41,194 nt of DNA, taken from IMG/VR virus record IMGVR_UViG_3300042923_001829, positions 1 through 41,194 of that record; one strand, written 5' to 3'. Positions 7,773-16,426 of this stretch are shown here, piece after piece; the stretch's first letter is position 1, and every line of letters starts with the position of its first letter. The notes under the pieces are model-generated. The model saw only the letters and a program-made list of their open reading frames with translations, did not search any database and was not told where the DNA came from. This stretch comes from a virus. A program made the translations under genes and the position numbers.

Positions 7773-9641
7773 TTATACGTTACCAATAGCCATTTTGACA
7801 CGGCTTGCAATCATTCCGCCCACTCGTTCCACTAGGTCATTATCACCGTAAACATTGCCTTGAATTGTAATAGGTACGGTCACGGTAACGCCCCCGTTTG
7901 CCGCTTTCTTGGACTTATCTGCGGGGATTACTTTCGCCCCGTTTGGTAGGTCTACAACCTCACCGCGTCCACCCTCGTTAATCCTTGCAAGTCCGCCCCT
8001 GTGGTACTGCGTACCCGTTGCAAAGTTCGGGATTGACGGGATATTTAAACCAAATTCTTGACCGCCTATATTCGGCACCCAGTCCGGAACCGTGAATTTT
8101 AACCCGTTAACCTTTGATACTAAAAAATTAAAACCCGTTGCAAATACTCTAAACGGCTGCATTAATAAGTTTTTGATTACTTCTATATGCCCCGCGGCAA
8201 TCTGTTTGAGTCCCTCAAATGCCTTTGACCAATTACCCGTAAACACCCCAGTAAAGAAAGTAATAATACCTTGAAACGCCGTTTTAATCCCGTTGGTTAT
8301 TCCTGTGACGGTGTTCGCTATCATTGGAAAGGCTGCCTGGAACGCTTGCCATAACTGCATGACATACGCCTTGGCTGCATTGAATGAAGTCATGAACGCC
8401 GTCGCGAACGTCTGACACCATGCAACAACCGTTTTGAAGTTGACCACAATCCACATTAACGCAGCAATTACCGCCATTAACACGATTGACCAAGGGTTAA
8501 TACTTGCGACTAGGTTCATGGCTGCCTGTGCAATAATAGCCTTTTTAGTCCATAACTCATGTATTTTGACCCCTAGCGTCCATAGTTTCATGGCGGTAAC
8601 AATTCCTAAAAGAATAGGGGCAACGGTCTTGAAGTGTCCCACAAAATCGCCTGTCAAGTATTTCCCCAGGACGTCCCAAAGTTCGCCCGCTACTTTTAGC
8701 ACCCTACCAATGACCGTCATTGCTATGGTCATTCCCTGGTCAATCTGTGCGCTAATCTTCTGCAGCGTTCCGTCTGATTGCCATTTGACGAACGTGTCCG
8801 CAACCTTTTGAATGTATCCCCGCACCTTGTCCATGACTGAACCAATGCGAACGGTTCCGTCGTCCATAATACCCACCATTGAAGCAAGTCCATTCTTTCC
8901 AACGCCGGTTATAGTTGACCACATACCCTTAGTTGTTTTACTTAGAGCGTCCGCGCCGCCTTTGTAACGGGTATCCATTTCTTTAAATAGCAGCTCGGCA
9001 AGTTTGGCTTGATTTATGACGCTGCCTTTCTTATCGAATACTTCGCCCGCCTTGTCCAAGCTCTCCAAGGTATTCTTTGAAAGTCCGAACTCTTTAAGAC
9101 GCTCAAACTCTCCCGACTTTAAGGCGTCAATCACTGCTTCGGTTGCCTGTTGCACGTCCTTGCCGGTTGAACCCGCCATGTCTGCGGTAATTGATAACCA
9201 CTTTTGAGAAGAAACGCCCATTGCTTCAAACGAACTTGTCGCCTGGACGATTGCCCCAGTTTCAAAAGGTGTTTTATTGGCGAACTTAATCGCGTTTTTC
9301 ATGAGCTTGGCGGCTTTCTGTGTGTCCTTGGTTGCTGTGTTTAGCTGAACCCTATACGTTTCATAGTCCATACCCTCTTTCAAACCCGTACCAATGCCCG
9401 CCACGGCTGCACCTATTCCAATACCCGCCGCAACCTTAGACATGCCCGCCGCCTTGTTCTTGAAGTCTGCAGCGGTCTTTGACATATGTGAACCAAGGTT
9501 ACTAAAAGATTTTCGCATGTTGTTCTCCATACGCTTGACGTCACGCTCAAACTTCCGAACCTCTGCTGCAGAACGCTGAACAGGTCGGCTGAATTTGTCT
9601 TTAAGGTTCAAAATGACGTTAATTGCTTTGTTTCTTGCCAC
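7773..9641 (-). CDS. Tail tape measure protein
   Basis: A 622-residue protein that sets tail length and is ejected with the DNA. It starts at GTG 9641 with GGGGGGTG upstream. Residues ~1-75 are basic and helical; ~75-95 is a glycine-rich hydrophobic segment (GIGIGAAVAGIGTG). Next comes the conserved TP901-type region (NTATKDTQKAAKLMKNAIKF, then TPFETGAIVQATSSFEAMGV). A strongly hydrophobic stretch at about residues 340-405 could span the host membrane. The C-terminus has the usual RINEGGRGEVVDLPNGAKVI motif near 555-575. It is short for a tape measure, so the tail should be short. Confidence 0.93.
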   Translation of the reverse strand: MARNKAINVILNLKDKFSRPVQRSAAEVRKFERDVKRMENNMRKSFSNLGSHMSKTAADFKNKAAGMSKVAAGIGIGAAVAGIGTGLKEGMDYETYRVQLNTATKDTQKAAKLMKNAIKFANKTPFETGAIVQATSSFEAMGVSSQKWLSITADMAGSTGKDVQQATEAVIDALKSGEFERLKEFGLSKNTLESLDKAGEVFDKKGSVINQAKLAELLFKEMDTRYKGGADALSKTTKGMWSTITGVGKNGLASMVGIMDDGTVRIGSVMDKVRGYIQKVADTFVKWQSDGTLQKISAQIDQGMTIAMTVIGRVLKVAGELWDVLGKYLTGDFVGHFKTVAPILLGIVTAMKLWTLGVKIHELWTKKAIIAQAAMNLVASINPWSIVLMAVIAALMWIVVNFKTVVAWCQTFATAFMTSFNAAKAYVMQLWQAFQAAFPMIANTVTGITNGIKTAFQGIITFFTGVFTGNWSKAFEGLKQIAAGHIEVIKNLLMQPFRVFATGFNFLVSKVNGLKFTVPDWVPNIGGQEFGLNIPSIPNFATGTQYHRGGLARINEGGRGEVVDLPNGAKVIPADKSKKAANGGVTVTVPITIQGNVYGDNDLVERVGGMIASRVKMAIGNV

Positions 9642-9663
9642 TCATAGCACCCCCCAACGCATT

Positions 9664-9687
9664 AAAAACGGGGGTTATTTTCCCCCG
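9664..9687 (-). terminator. Terminator-like hairpin at the end of the frameshift extension
   Basis: On the minus strand CGGGGG (9687-9682) pairs with CCCCCG (9674-9669) around a 7-nt loop, followed by TTTTT (9668-9664). The hairpin contains the stop codon of the chaperone frameshift frame and lies just before the tape measure Shine-Dalgarno. It may lower tape measure transcript relative to the tube and sheath genes upstream. Confidence 0.55.
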
Positions 9688-9851
9688 CCAAACATTGCCC
9701 TATATTTTTCAGCTTCTTTTTCTTGCTCATACCTCATACTTTCACTATAAAAAACCTTTTCGGTGAATGTGAGGTTGATTAAATCGCCCAATCTGTGACC
9801 ACGGTTAATATAATATGAATACATGTTAAATTCCCCGTCGGTCTTGATTAG
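9675..9851 (-). CDS. -1 frameshift extension of the tail assembly chaperone (gpGT-like)
   Basis: A 58-codon frame with no start of its own continues from the slippery heptamer A AAA AAC (9857-9851) in the -1 frame up to TAA at 9677-9675. It reads LIKTDGEFNMYSYYINRGHR, then a helical segment LGDLINLTFTEKVFYSESMR and a charged tail. This matches the second domain of frameshifted tail chaperones (GHTxSELINLTYxEKxFY-like). The short form and the fusion together would coat and fold the tape measure, as gpG and gpGT do in lambda. Confidence 0.85.
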   Translation of the reverse strand, partial: LIKTDGEFNMYSYYINRGHRLGDLINLTFTEKVFYSESMRYEQEKEAEKYRAMFGGGK

Positions 9852-10231
9852 TTTTTTATTTCGTCCTCTAATCCGTCGAACCCGTAAAGTTTCAAGATTT
9901 CGTTACCGACTGTCATAATCTCCCCAAGCTCTAAGAGTGCGGAAACAATGTCAATCGGCTCTGCAACCTCATAAGCCTTTAAAAGCTCGTCGTTTTTAAA
10001 CAACGGAATTGACTTGTATATTAATTCTTTGAATATCTGAACCATGTTGACCACATTATCATTTTTTGTAATGCTGTCCATTGCGTTCAAGATAACTTCA
10101 TCTTTGCATTTTTGAATAAGAACCGAACCGTCCAAACTCTCAATATAAACTTCCTTTACTTTGAATTTGTCCTTTTTGTCCTTTGCACCGATTAGTTGTT
10201 CAATGGTTAATTTTTTCATTCTCTCATTCAC
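9848..10231 (-). CDS. Tail assembly chaperone, zero-frame product (XkdN/gpG-like)
   Basis: A 127-residue protein between the tube and tape measure genes, where contractile phages encode the tail chaperone. It is mostly alpha-helical after a short beta N-terminus, with KKLTIEQLIGAKDKKDKFKV at the start. Its last codons form the slippery sequence GAA ATA AAA AAC TAA. The start is uncertain: ATG 10231 has AGGGGTGA directly upstream, while ATG 10219 (MKKLTIEQ) has better family-like sequence and a long spacing. Confidence 0.85.
   Translation of the reverse strand: MNERMKKLTIEQLIGAKDKKDKFKVKEVYIESLDGSVLIQKCKDEVILNAMDSITKNDNVVNMVQIFKELIYKSIPLFKNDELLKAYEVAEPIDIVSALLELGEIMTVGNEILKLYGFDGLEDEIKN
9851..9857 (-). 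promoter_or_regulatory. Programmed -1 ribosomal frameshift site AAAAAAC
   Basis: The heptamer A AAA AAC is in the right register (X XXY YYZ) in the last sense codons of the chaperone, immediately before the zero-frame stop TAA. The -1 frame is open for 58 codons beyond it. A stop right after the slip site often raises frameshift efficiency. Confidence 0.85.
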
Positions 10232-10240
10232 CCCTGGTCA

Positions 10241-10669
10241 TTAGATTAAGTCTATTGGATTGTAGTCTGAAAACTTGAAAGGTGCTTCGACTTCTTGAAG
10301 TTCCTTGCTTGCAAATTTCATCAACATAAATTCCGTAAACTGTACGTTTAAGATTTCGATACGTTCCGCACCATATGACGCGGGGTCGTCCAGTTTAGCC
10401 ACAATTTTAATGCTTGGCATTTTACCCGTCTTAAAGGCTGCTTGCAGCATTTTAGTCAATTTACTATCTATCTTGTGGCAAACGATAGTACCCTCACCCG
10501 TCCAACCCATATATTTATTATGAGTGGCAAGGTCACCGCAAAAAGTCACGTCCTCAAAATCGCCGCTGACTTTAGCTTCAAAGGATTTACATTCCGCCCA
10601 TAGTTCGTTATTTACCCAAATACGCCCAAATGTGCCGCTAATAACTTGATTTCCGTTTAGTTGTCCCAT
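10241..10669 (-). CDS. Tail tube protein (XkdM family)
   Basis: A 142-residue protein of the XkdM/DUF2001 family, which stacks to form the inner tube of the contractile tail. Family traits are the start MGQLNGNQVISGTFGRIWVN, the GDFEDVTFCGD segment near residues 36-46 and the GEGTIVCHKI strand near 58-67. AGGGGGT precedes the ATG. It lies directly after the sheath gene, separated by a terminator at 10691-10722. Confidence 0.9.
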   Translation of the reverse strand: MGQLNGNQVISGTFGRIWVNNELWAECKSFEAKVSGDFEDVTFCGDLATHNKYMGWTGEGTIVCHKIDSKLTKMLQAAFKTGKMPSIKIVAKLDDPASYGAERIEILNVQFTEFMLMKFASKELQEVEAPFKFSDYNPIDLI

Positions 10670-10690
10670 ACTCTACCCCCTAAATTAGTA

Positions 10691-10722
10691 TAAAAAAATA
10701 CACCCTTTTGATGGGGTGTATT
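10691..10722 (-). terminator. Strong intrinsic terminator between sheath and tube genes
   Basis: On the minus strand a 9-bp stem (positions 10722-10714 pairing with 10705-10697) closes an 8-nt loop and is followed by seven Ts. It overlaps the stop codon of the sheath gene. In a late operon this should act as a partial or regulated stop that changes the sheath to tube ratio. Confidence 0.75.
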
Positions 10723-11788
10723 ACATTTCAATCGTAAAGTCTAAATCTTCGATAGCATTTAAGAACTTAACTTTCGCATGAATAAACATTTTAGTTCTAA
10801 AGGTGTTGTTTTTAACTTGCTTTTCTGTCCAGGCGTCGGCTTCTGCCGTTCCGTTCTGTACCCATACCAGGCGTTGTTTTTCAACGTCTACACCCGCGGC
10901 ATTGTCATAATTAGGGTCAAGGACTTCATCGATCGCCAAACCTCTAAAGTAAGAGTTTACGGCACTAATGAATAATACTTGATTATCATACATGTTTTTA
11001 AACTTGCCGATATATGTCGTTTTGAAAGTCTTGACAATATCCTCAAATACTAAGTCCATGCCCTCAACGATTGTGATATATTTCATGTCCTCGGTGTGCT
11101 CTTTGTCATTCGTCTGCAGCGTATTGATACCGCGTCCAATTCTAACCGTATCGTCGTCATTGAAAAGAATGAAGTTCCCCGCGTCAACGGCTGCGTCATT
11201 GTCGGCAACCTCTTTGACTGATATAAGGTCTTTAAGCTCAAAATATGTGACCGATTGGTCTAAGCGGCAAGCTGCCAAGATGCCAAGTAAACGCCCCAGG
11301 TACAAATGACCCGCTTGAACTGTACCGTCAAGCCTTATGACTTCATCATTAACAAAGTTCACAACGTGCATGTCGTCCGATAGTGTTGTCTTATATACAA
11401 CCGCTTTTAATCGTCTAACACGGACTTTGTTTTCAGCTTTCACAAAGTCAACAAGTGCTTTTTGCTCTGCTGCCGTTGGTGTTATGTAGGCAATCCAATT
11501 TATGTCCTTAGAAATAAACGGCTTCGCTGCTGCGAACTTTTCAGTCGCCCCCAGTTTAATAACAATGAGCTTTGACACTTCACGCATGAAAACGTCTGAA
11601 ATGATGGCGTAATTTTCCGCCGTGTAATCAGTTTCCAATACTTCCGTCAAGTTCTTATATGTCATGGTCTTGGCTTCTGTCGTTTGGTCTGAAATAATCA
11701 AACAAGCAACGCCTTTTTGACTTCTTGAAATTGCTGTGTTTGCCTTACCCATGAAAACGACTTCAATGTTTGGTAATCCTATCGCCAT
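10721..11788 (-). CDS. Contractile tail sheath protein (XkdK-like)
   Basis: A 355-residue sheath subunit. It begins MAIGLPNIEVVFMGKANTAI, has the family's alternating alpha/beta centre, and ends with the conserved handshake-type region (VQNGTAEADAWTEKQVKNNT near residues 310-329, then IHAKVKFLNAIEDLDFTIEM). The ATG has AGGGGGTT upstream. With tube, tape measure and baseplate genes it marks the phage as a myovirus morphotype. Confidence 0.92.
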   Translation of the reverse strand: MAIGLPNIEVVFMGKANTAISRSQKGVACLIISDQTTEAKTMTYKNLTEVLETDYTAENYAIISDVFMREVSKLIVIKLGATEKFAAAKPFISKDINWIAYITPTAAEQKALVDFVKAENKVRVRRLKAVVYKTTLSDDMHVVNFVNDEVIRLDGTVQAGHLYLGRLLGILAACRLDQSVTYFELKDLISVKEVADNDAAVDAGNFILFNDDDTVRIGRGINTLQTNDKEHTEDMKYITIVEGMDLVFEDIVKTFKTTYIGKFKNMYDNQVLFISAVNSYFRGLAIDEVLDPNYDNAAGVDVEKQRLVWVQNGTAEADAWTEKQVKNNTFRTKMFIHAKVKFLNAIEDLDFTIEM

Positions 11789-11799
11789 ATCTTAACCCC

Positions 11800-12222
11800 C
11801 TATAAATTAGTTTCGATTTCCTCAATGTAGTAAGTGCTTTCCGGCTCTTGCTTCTTGATGAAATACTCAATATTAAAATCAAAAGAAAGAACACCATCAT
11901 TGACGGTGCTCTCTGTGTCCATTATGTGAATTGTGAATGTCGGCGTGATCTGCAACATTCCATCAAAGGCTGTCTGCATTGCTTCGCGAACTTCTAGCAA
12001 TTCAATTTTGTTATTCTTTGGGTCACTCGGAAAATAATAAACCGTAATTGCTGCAGCTTTCCGGTCAAACGCGTTCATTATGTTTTCATGGTCATAGCTG
12101 ACCAAATCCACATAAAAACAAGGGCGTTTATAACCCTCTGAAACGTCTGTCGATTGTATTGTTATGGTCGGGAATGACTGTTTAAGCTGCCCGTTTATTG
12201 CTTTCATGACTTCTTTTATCAT
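11800..12222 (-). CDS. Tail terminator-type protein (DUF6838-like)
   Basis: A 140-residue protein between the gp10-like and sheath genes, the position of the tail terminator or tail completion protein in HK97-head, Xkd-tail phages. It opens with MIKEVMKAINGQLKQSFPTI and has alternating strands including KRPCFYVDLVSYDHE near residues 32-46 and SFDFNIEYF near 112-120. The upstream stop and this ATG are directly adjacent (12223/12222). Family name from resemblance only. Confidence 0.7.
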   Translation of the reverse strand: MIKEVMKAINGQLKQSFPTITIQSTDVSEGYKRPCFYVDLVSYDHENIMNAFDRKAAAITVYYFPSDPKNNKIELLEVREAMQTAFDGMLQITPTFTIHIMDTESTVNDGVLSFDFNIEYFIKKQEPESTYYIEEIETNL

Positions 12223-12645
12223 TTAGAACCCCCACCCCTCGTTTAAAATATCATCAACAAACTTTTCAACGTCCTGGAAATACTCGTTTGTGAATTGACT
12301 TTCTGCCGTTGCAAAGACTTTCTTGCCTGTTTGGTATCCAACAATTCGACCACCCCGCACAATGTTGTGACCGTCCTCAATTAAGTGGGCGTGTCCCTTG
12401 GTGTTATAGGTACGAATTGACCAAGTGTCCCCCTGGTACAAGTACGCTTTACCGCGCTTTATACCCGCTAAATACCGCCCCGTGTCTTTCTTGACCCTGG
12501 CTGCAGCAATTCGCTTAGTGTGATTTCTTAGTTTGTTACCCTCTTTTTGCAAAAACCCTTTGACCCGCTTATTTACAAGCCTGTCATTAAGTCCCCCTAG
12601 TGCTCTTGTAAATTCTTCAAGTCCGGAAAAATCAAAATCGCTCAT
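12223..12645 (-). CDS. HK97 gp10-like head-tail protein
   Basis: A 140-residue HK97 gp10-like protein, probably a neck or tail completion component. It has a basic helical N-terminal half (VNKRVKGFLQKEGNKLRNHT, then KRIAAARVKKDTGRYLAGIK) and the characteristic AHLIEDGHNIVRGGRIVGYQ near residues 86-105. Its ATG overlaps the preceding TGA by 4 nt. Confidence 0.85.
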   Translation of the reverse strand: MSDFDFSGLEEFTRALGGLNDRLVNKRVKGFLQKEGNKLRNHTKRIAAARVKKDTGRYLAGIKRGKAYLYQGDTWSIRTYNTKGHAHLIEDGHNIVRGGRIVGYQTGKKVFATAESQFTNEYFQDVEKFVDDILNEGWGF

Positions 12646-12992
12646 TGTTCTAGTACCTCACTTGCAAAGATTTCTATTTCAACGTTTGCTTCATATGGGT
12701 TTAAAGTATAAAGGACGTCATATCGACGCCCCGCATACATTAAATAATGAGTGTTTTTAATATCCTTACCCGCCGCATATCTCACAATGATTTTATGCGT
12801 CATTTTTGCAAACTCGGTATTAGCACGGTTTCCCATGCTGCCTGTCTGCGGTATGAGCTTCCCCCAAATGGTTTTTATTAACTGGGGGCGGTGCTCTATC
12901 TCGTTCAGCTCGTTTTCGTTCTCAATCATTCCCCATACTTGAACGCGCTTAGTTAATTTGTCCGTCGTGGTTTGCTGTTTATAGTCCAACAT
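12642..12992 (-). CDS. Head closure protein (Phage_H_T_join family)
   Basis: A 116-residue beta-barrel protein of the head-tail joining or head closure family (SPP1 gp16/HK97 type). Typical elements are the RVQVWGMIENENELNEIEHR start region, IWGKLIPQTGS near residues 43-53 and THKIIVRYAAGKDIKNTHYL near 66-85 followed by YAGRRYDV. AGGGGGCG precedes the ATG. Confidence 0.82.
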   Translation of the reverse strand: MLDYKQQTTTDKLTKRVQVWGMIENENELNEIEHRPQLIKTIWGKLIPQTGSMGNRANTEFAKMTHKIIVRYAAGKDIKNTHYLMYAGRRYDVLYTLNPYEANVEIEIFASEVLEQ

Positions 12993-13006
12993 GTCCGCCC
13001 CCTTTT

Positions 13007-13318
13007 TTATAGTGTTGGTATAGGTAACGTTTGAAGCTGCAACATTAATGATTGAATGGTGTACCGCATTTTCTCACTAATCCCACCGGAAAAGTCGCGC
13101 CGCTCGTACCAATCCGTTATAAGCATAAAGCAAATAACACTGGCTGCAGCTTTGAAATGCTCGTCCGTGATATGCTGCTCAAAGTTATCAATCGCCCCTT
13201 TAACCCGCATTTCTGCGGATAAAATGAGCATGTTTAAAACTGTGTCTTCGTCCGTGTAATCGCTTTCCAATCTAAGCCACGATTTAACGTCCTCTAGTTT
13301 AAGAAATAAAGGGGTCAT
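13007..13318 (-). CDS. Head-tail connector protein (gp6/gp15-like)
   Basis: A 103-residue all-helical adaptor that docks beneath the portal. It opens with FLKLEDVKSWLRLESDYTDE, the usual motif of the DNA-packaging/gp6-like connector family, followed by a helix with MLILSAEMRVKGAI. It lies between capsid and head closure genes as in HK97-like phages. Confidence 0.82.
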   Translation of the reverse strand: MTPLFLKLEDVKSWLRLESDYTDEDTVLNMLILSAEMRVKGAIDNFEQHITDEHFKAAASVICFMLITDWYERRDFSGGISEKMRYTIQSLMLQLQTLPIPTL

Positions 13319-13335
13319 TTAACCACCCCCTTAGA

Positions 13336-14430
13336 CTAGGCAACAACTGGCGTTAATTCAACCTTAACAACCGCTTTTGTATCTACCGTTTTAACGTCGT
13401 ATCTTTCGATTACGCGCATAAATGTAGCGTTTTTAGTGAAGCCGGCTTCTTTAGATACCGCCATTTCATACGCTTCACGGTCAAAGAATGTGATAAACTC
13501 GGCAATGTCACCAACATAGAACACTAATTTGCCCGCTGTTTTAGTGATTGAACCGTTTGGTACAACTTCAATTCTCTTGCCTTTAAACGCTTTCTTTGTT
13601 GCGTCTGTAAGGTCTTGTGTTAAAATACGTTTGCCGTCTTTGCCCTCTGCTTTGTCCAGGTAGTCAAACCCGTCCTGGTCTGTAATGATAACGGCTGCTG
13701 CAGCAATGGCGGGGTCAAGGTTCTTGTTTAACACTGTTTCAATGTCAATGTATGACGCACCTGTCACTTTTGTTGCTGTTGCTAATGCTGCAAGAATGTC
13801 TTTGTTTTCGCTTCTTACGGCTTTTTTTGCAAATCTACGACCCACATAATTTGTGAGGTTCGCTTTTTCATCTTGTAAAAGAGTGTTAGCGATTGGAATA
13901 ATGTCCCCTTTGTCTTTTAACTCCCATTTCACTTGACCGAACTTGATAGTTGACTGATTGATTTCTGTTATTTCTCCAAAATCGACAAGTTCGTCGTTTG
14001 CTTCAACCTCTAAAGGCATTGACCCGCTAAGTGAACCAACTGGAACGACGTTACAATATGGTTTTAATGGGATTAACGCCCTTTTAAGTTCATTAATCTG
14101 TGTTTTTTGTTCAACTGGAACTAAAAAGCCGCCATCTTCACCCACTCTTTCGACAAGTGCGTTTTCTGCTTCTGTAAGTCCTTTACCAAGTACCGCTTTA
14201 TTAAATGCGACTGTATCGTTTGGTTTAGTTGTTTTATTCAAGATTTCTTCCCCCTCAAAGTTTTCTAGTTCTTCGCGCTCAATTTGCTCTTGAAGTGCAA
14301 TTTCTTGCTTTAAGTTCATTGCTTTTTCAAGCTCTGCCCTAACTTCTTGAACCTTGTTTTCTGCTTTTAACGCGTCAATGCTGTTCATGATACCGTCTAA
14401 CTCTTTTCTAAGCTCTGTTGATTTCTTCAT
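13336..14430 (-). CDS. HK97-fold major capsid protein with N-terminal delta domain
   Basis: A 364-residue capsid protein. Residues ~1-60 are a coiled-coil scaffold-like delta domain (MKKSTELRKELDGIMNSIDA), which the upstream protease would remove. The mature part begins around residue 85-95 (the GEDGGFLVPVEQKTQINELK region) and shows the HK97 N-arm, E-loop (LVDFGEITEINQSTIKFGQV) and the P/A domains (AAAVIITDQDGFDYLDKAEG). AGGGGGAA precedes the ATG. Order portal-protease-capsid is standard. Confidence 0.93.
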   Translation of the reverse strand: MKKSTELRKELDGIMNSIDALKAENKVQEVRAELEKAMNLKQEIALQEQIEREELENFEGEEILNKTTKPNDTVAFNKAVLGKGLTEAENALVERVGEDGGFLVPVEQKTQINELKRALIPLKPYCNVVPVGSLSGSMPLEVEANDELVDFGEITEINQSTIKFGQVKWELKDKGDIIPIANTLLQDEKANLTNYVGRRFAKKAVRSENKDILAALATATKVTGASYIDIETVLNKNLDPAIAAAAVIITDQDGFDYLDKAEGKDGKRILTQDLTDATKKAFKGKRIEVVPNGSITKTAGKLVFYVGDIAEFITFFDREAYEMAVSKEAGFTKNATFMRVIERYDVKTVDTKAVVKVELTPVVA

Positions 14431-14443
14431 TAATCAATTCCCC

Positions 14444-15172
14444 CTATAAGTTGTATTTGAACTGTAATAGTTCGTTAAAAGCTGTTTCATCTTCCAATGA
14501 AAAAGCGTCCACAATGTCGGGTGTTGGTTCTTCCTCGACTTCGGGACGCTCTGTGATTGGTTTAATTAGGTTTTGCGGCGTGTTCTTGTAGAGCTTCGCG
14601 TCAAAGTCCGCATAATTTAACGCGTCTGTTTCTGATACCTTGATGTTGAAATACTGGGCGGCTTGCTCTCCTGTCAACCACGTTTCGGCGTTCACCATAT
14701 CAATGATTGTCTGAATGTCCACGCCCTCTTTCAAGTTCTCGGAATAAACGTTGATAATACCGTCTTGAATACGGTCTAAATCGCTTGCCAACTTTCGCAG
14801 ATCGTCGGCGTTACCATTTACACCCGCCCACGGTTTATGTATCATTACATAGGCGGTATTAGGAACGATTATCTCGTCGGCTGCGAACATAATCACCGAC
14901 GCGATAGAACCCGCCAAGCCGTCAACGTATACGGTTTTTTTGCCCTGGTATCGTTTGAGCATGTTGTAAATTGCCATACCCCCGAACACATGACCCCCGC
15001 CACTATTGACATAGATATTAAGGTTTTTGCCCTTAACCTCGTCCAAGATGTTTTTAATATCTTCCGGACTTCTATCTTCCGGATACCATTCACTGACCCA
15101 ACTTTCGTTTACTATGTCACCATAGAAATGAATGTCCGCCGTGTGTGCTGTTTGGTTTTTAACTTCAATCAC
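14444..15172 (-). CDS. ClpP-like prohead protease
   Basis: A 242-residue serine protease of the ClpP fold that matures the capsid. The oxyanion-region motif VNSGGGHVFGGMAIYNML is at residues ~55-72. The catalytic serine is S89 in GLAGSIAS and the catalytic histidine H112 in MIHKPW; an aspartate lies in NADDLRK near 121-127. The start is GTG 15172 with GGGGGTGGGG upstream, sharing one base with the portal stop. The C-terminal ~60 residues are acidic and may be a scaffold-like tail. Confidence 0.92.
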   Translation of the reverse strand: MIEVKNQTAHTADIHFYGDIVNESWVSEWYPEDRSPEDIKNILDEVKGKNLNIYVNSGGGHVFGGMAIYNMLKRYQGKKTVYVDGLAGSIASVIMFAADEIIVPNTAYVMIHKPWAGVNGNADDLRKLASDLDRIQDGIINVYSENLKEGVDIQTIIDMVNAETWLTGEQAAQYFNIKVSETDALNYADFDAKLYKNTPQNLIKPITERPEVEEEPTPDIVDAFSLEDETAFNELLQFKYNL

Positions 15173-16422
15173 TATTCCCCACCCCCTTTGTCATATTGTT
15201 TGCCCGCCTGTTCGATTGGGATATAATTACCGTTCATTAGTAATCTGTCCCCGTGCTCATGGTTCGCAACGTCTAAGACTTCGCGGCACTCGTTTGCGGT
15301 CTTGATACCGTTATTCGTATATATTGCTAATACTTCCGCCTGGGTCTTTAAATCCGCCCTTAGAATACTAGACACGTTAAATTTAAAGTGAAGTCCCACG
15401 GCTCTCTCGGCTGCTGTTAGCAATTTATAATTAAGTTCTTCCTCATACTGTTTGAGTATGAAAAGTAAGGTATCAACGTAAAATGAAAGGTTTTGTGCTT
15501 CGCTGCTTGCATAACTTGACTTGTCATAGTTGTTTATATGACTTGGTTTAATTCCAAAGGCTGCAGCTATTTGCAGCGCGCTATACTTTTTCAGCTCAAA
15601 ATACTGGCTGTCGGTTAGCTTCAAGTCAAGCGGCGTCAACTTCATTCCAAGAGGAACCGGCACGATACGCCCCGCGTTTTCTTCGCCTAGTGCGTATTCT
15701 TCCAGGGTCTTGACTAGCTCGTTTTTCCTTGACTTGTCCAAGTCCCCGACGTATTCAAGAACCGCCCTAGCCGTGAACCCTTTTTTATTAAGGTTATTTA
15801 AAAACGCCTGGTTTGCCTTGTTCCCGTCCATAGTGGACTGCAGCACGTCTTGAACTGCTAAACCGACGATACCGTCGCGGGACATAGCACCTTTTAAGTG
15901 AATTATTTCGCTGCTGCTGAATATATACTTTTTCCCTGTCTTGGCTTCGGTGTACTCATAGGTTAGGCGGTTTTTAGTTCCCAAAATGCCCTCGTTGTCC
16001 ACCAAGATTTTCACATGCTCACTATCTAAAACCCACATATCATTTAATTTAGAACCGCGCCAACGTGTCCAAATATAGGCGTTGCCGTGATGGTTCCGGT
16101 TAAATTCAATCAAAGATTTAAAACTAGATGGCGTCATATATGGGTTAGGTCTATGTTTCAATAGCTGATAAGTTTCATGGTCTTTGACCCTTATCGTCCC
16201 CTTGTCGGTATCTTGCAGCAAATCAATGTTTAACTTGCCGATTGTTTCGGATAATAGTTTCAAGCATGTAAAATACGTTACTTCGCTTAAATTCTCACCC
16301 GTTCCAAACTTACCCCCGAAAAGGGCGTTAATATCTGCGATTGAAATATCCCCCGTTGTGGTCGGCTGCTCTGTTACCTGGTTTCTTAGGTACTTAAAAG
16401 CCATGTTTTGAATAAACCCCAA
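15172..16422 (-). CDS. HK97-family portal protein
   Basis: A 416-residue portal that forms the dodecameric vertex ring through which DNA is packaged. Family features include YFTCLKLLSETIGKLNIDLL near residues 48-67, KHRPNPYMTPSSFKSLIEFN near 90-109 followed by HGNAYIW, and the stem/crown part AAAFGIKPSHINNYDKSSYA near 287-306. It begins at TTG 16422 with AGGGGGTGAGA upstream. It follows terminase by 4 nt. Confidence 0.92.
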   Translation of the reverse strand: MGFIQNMAFKYLRNQVTEQPTTTGDISIADINALFGGKFGTGENLSEVTYFTCLKLLSETIGKLNIDLLQDTDKGTIRVKDHETYQLLKHRPNPYMTPSSFKSLIEFNRNHHGNAYIWTRWRGSKLNDMWVLDSEHVKILVDNEGILGTKNRLTYEYTEAKTGKKYIFSSSEIIHLKGAMSRDGIVGLAVQDVLQSTMDGNKANQAFLNNLNKKGFTARAVLEYVGDLDKSRKNELVKTLEEYALGEENAGRIVPVPLGMKLTPLDLKLTDSQYFELKKYSALQIAAAFGIKPSHINNYDKSSYASSEAQNLSFYVDTLLFILKQYEEELNYKLLTAAERAVGLHFKFNVSSILRADLKTQAEVLAIYTNNGIKTANECREVLDVANHEHGDRLLMNGNYIPIEQAGKQYDKGGGE

Positions 16423-16426
16423 ATTC

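Noticed and set aside
13958-14293. Plus-strand frame of 111 codons opposite the capsid gene
   Set aside because: It is the complement of a well supported capsid coding region, has serine-rich shadow composition and no Shine-Dalgarno or promoter.
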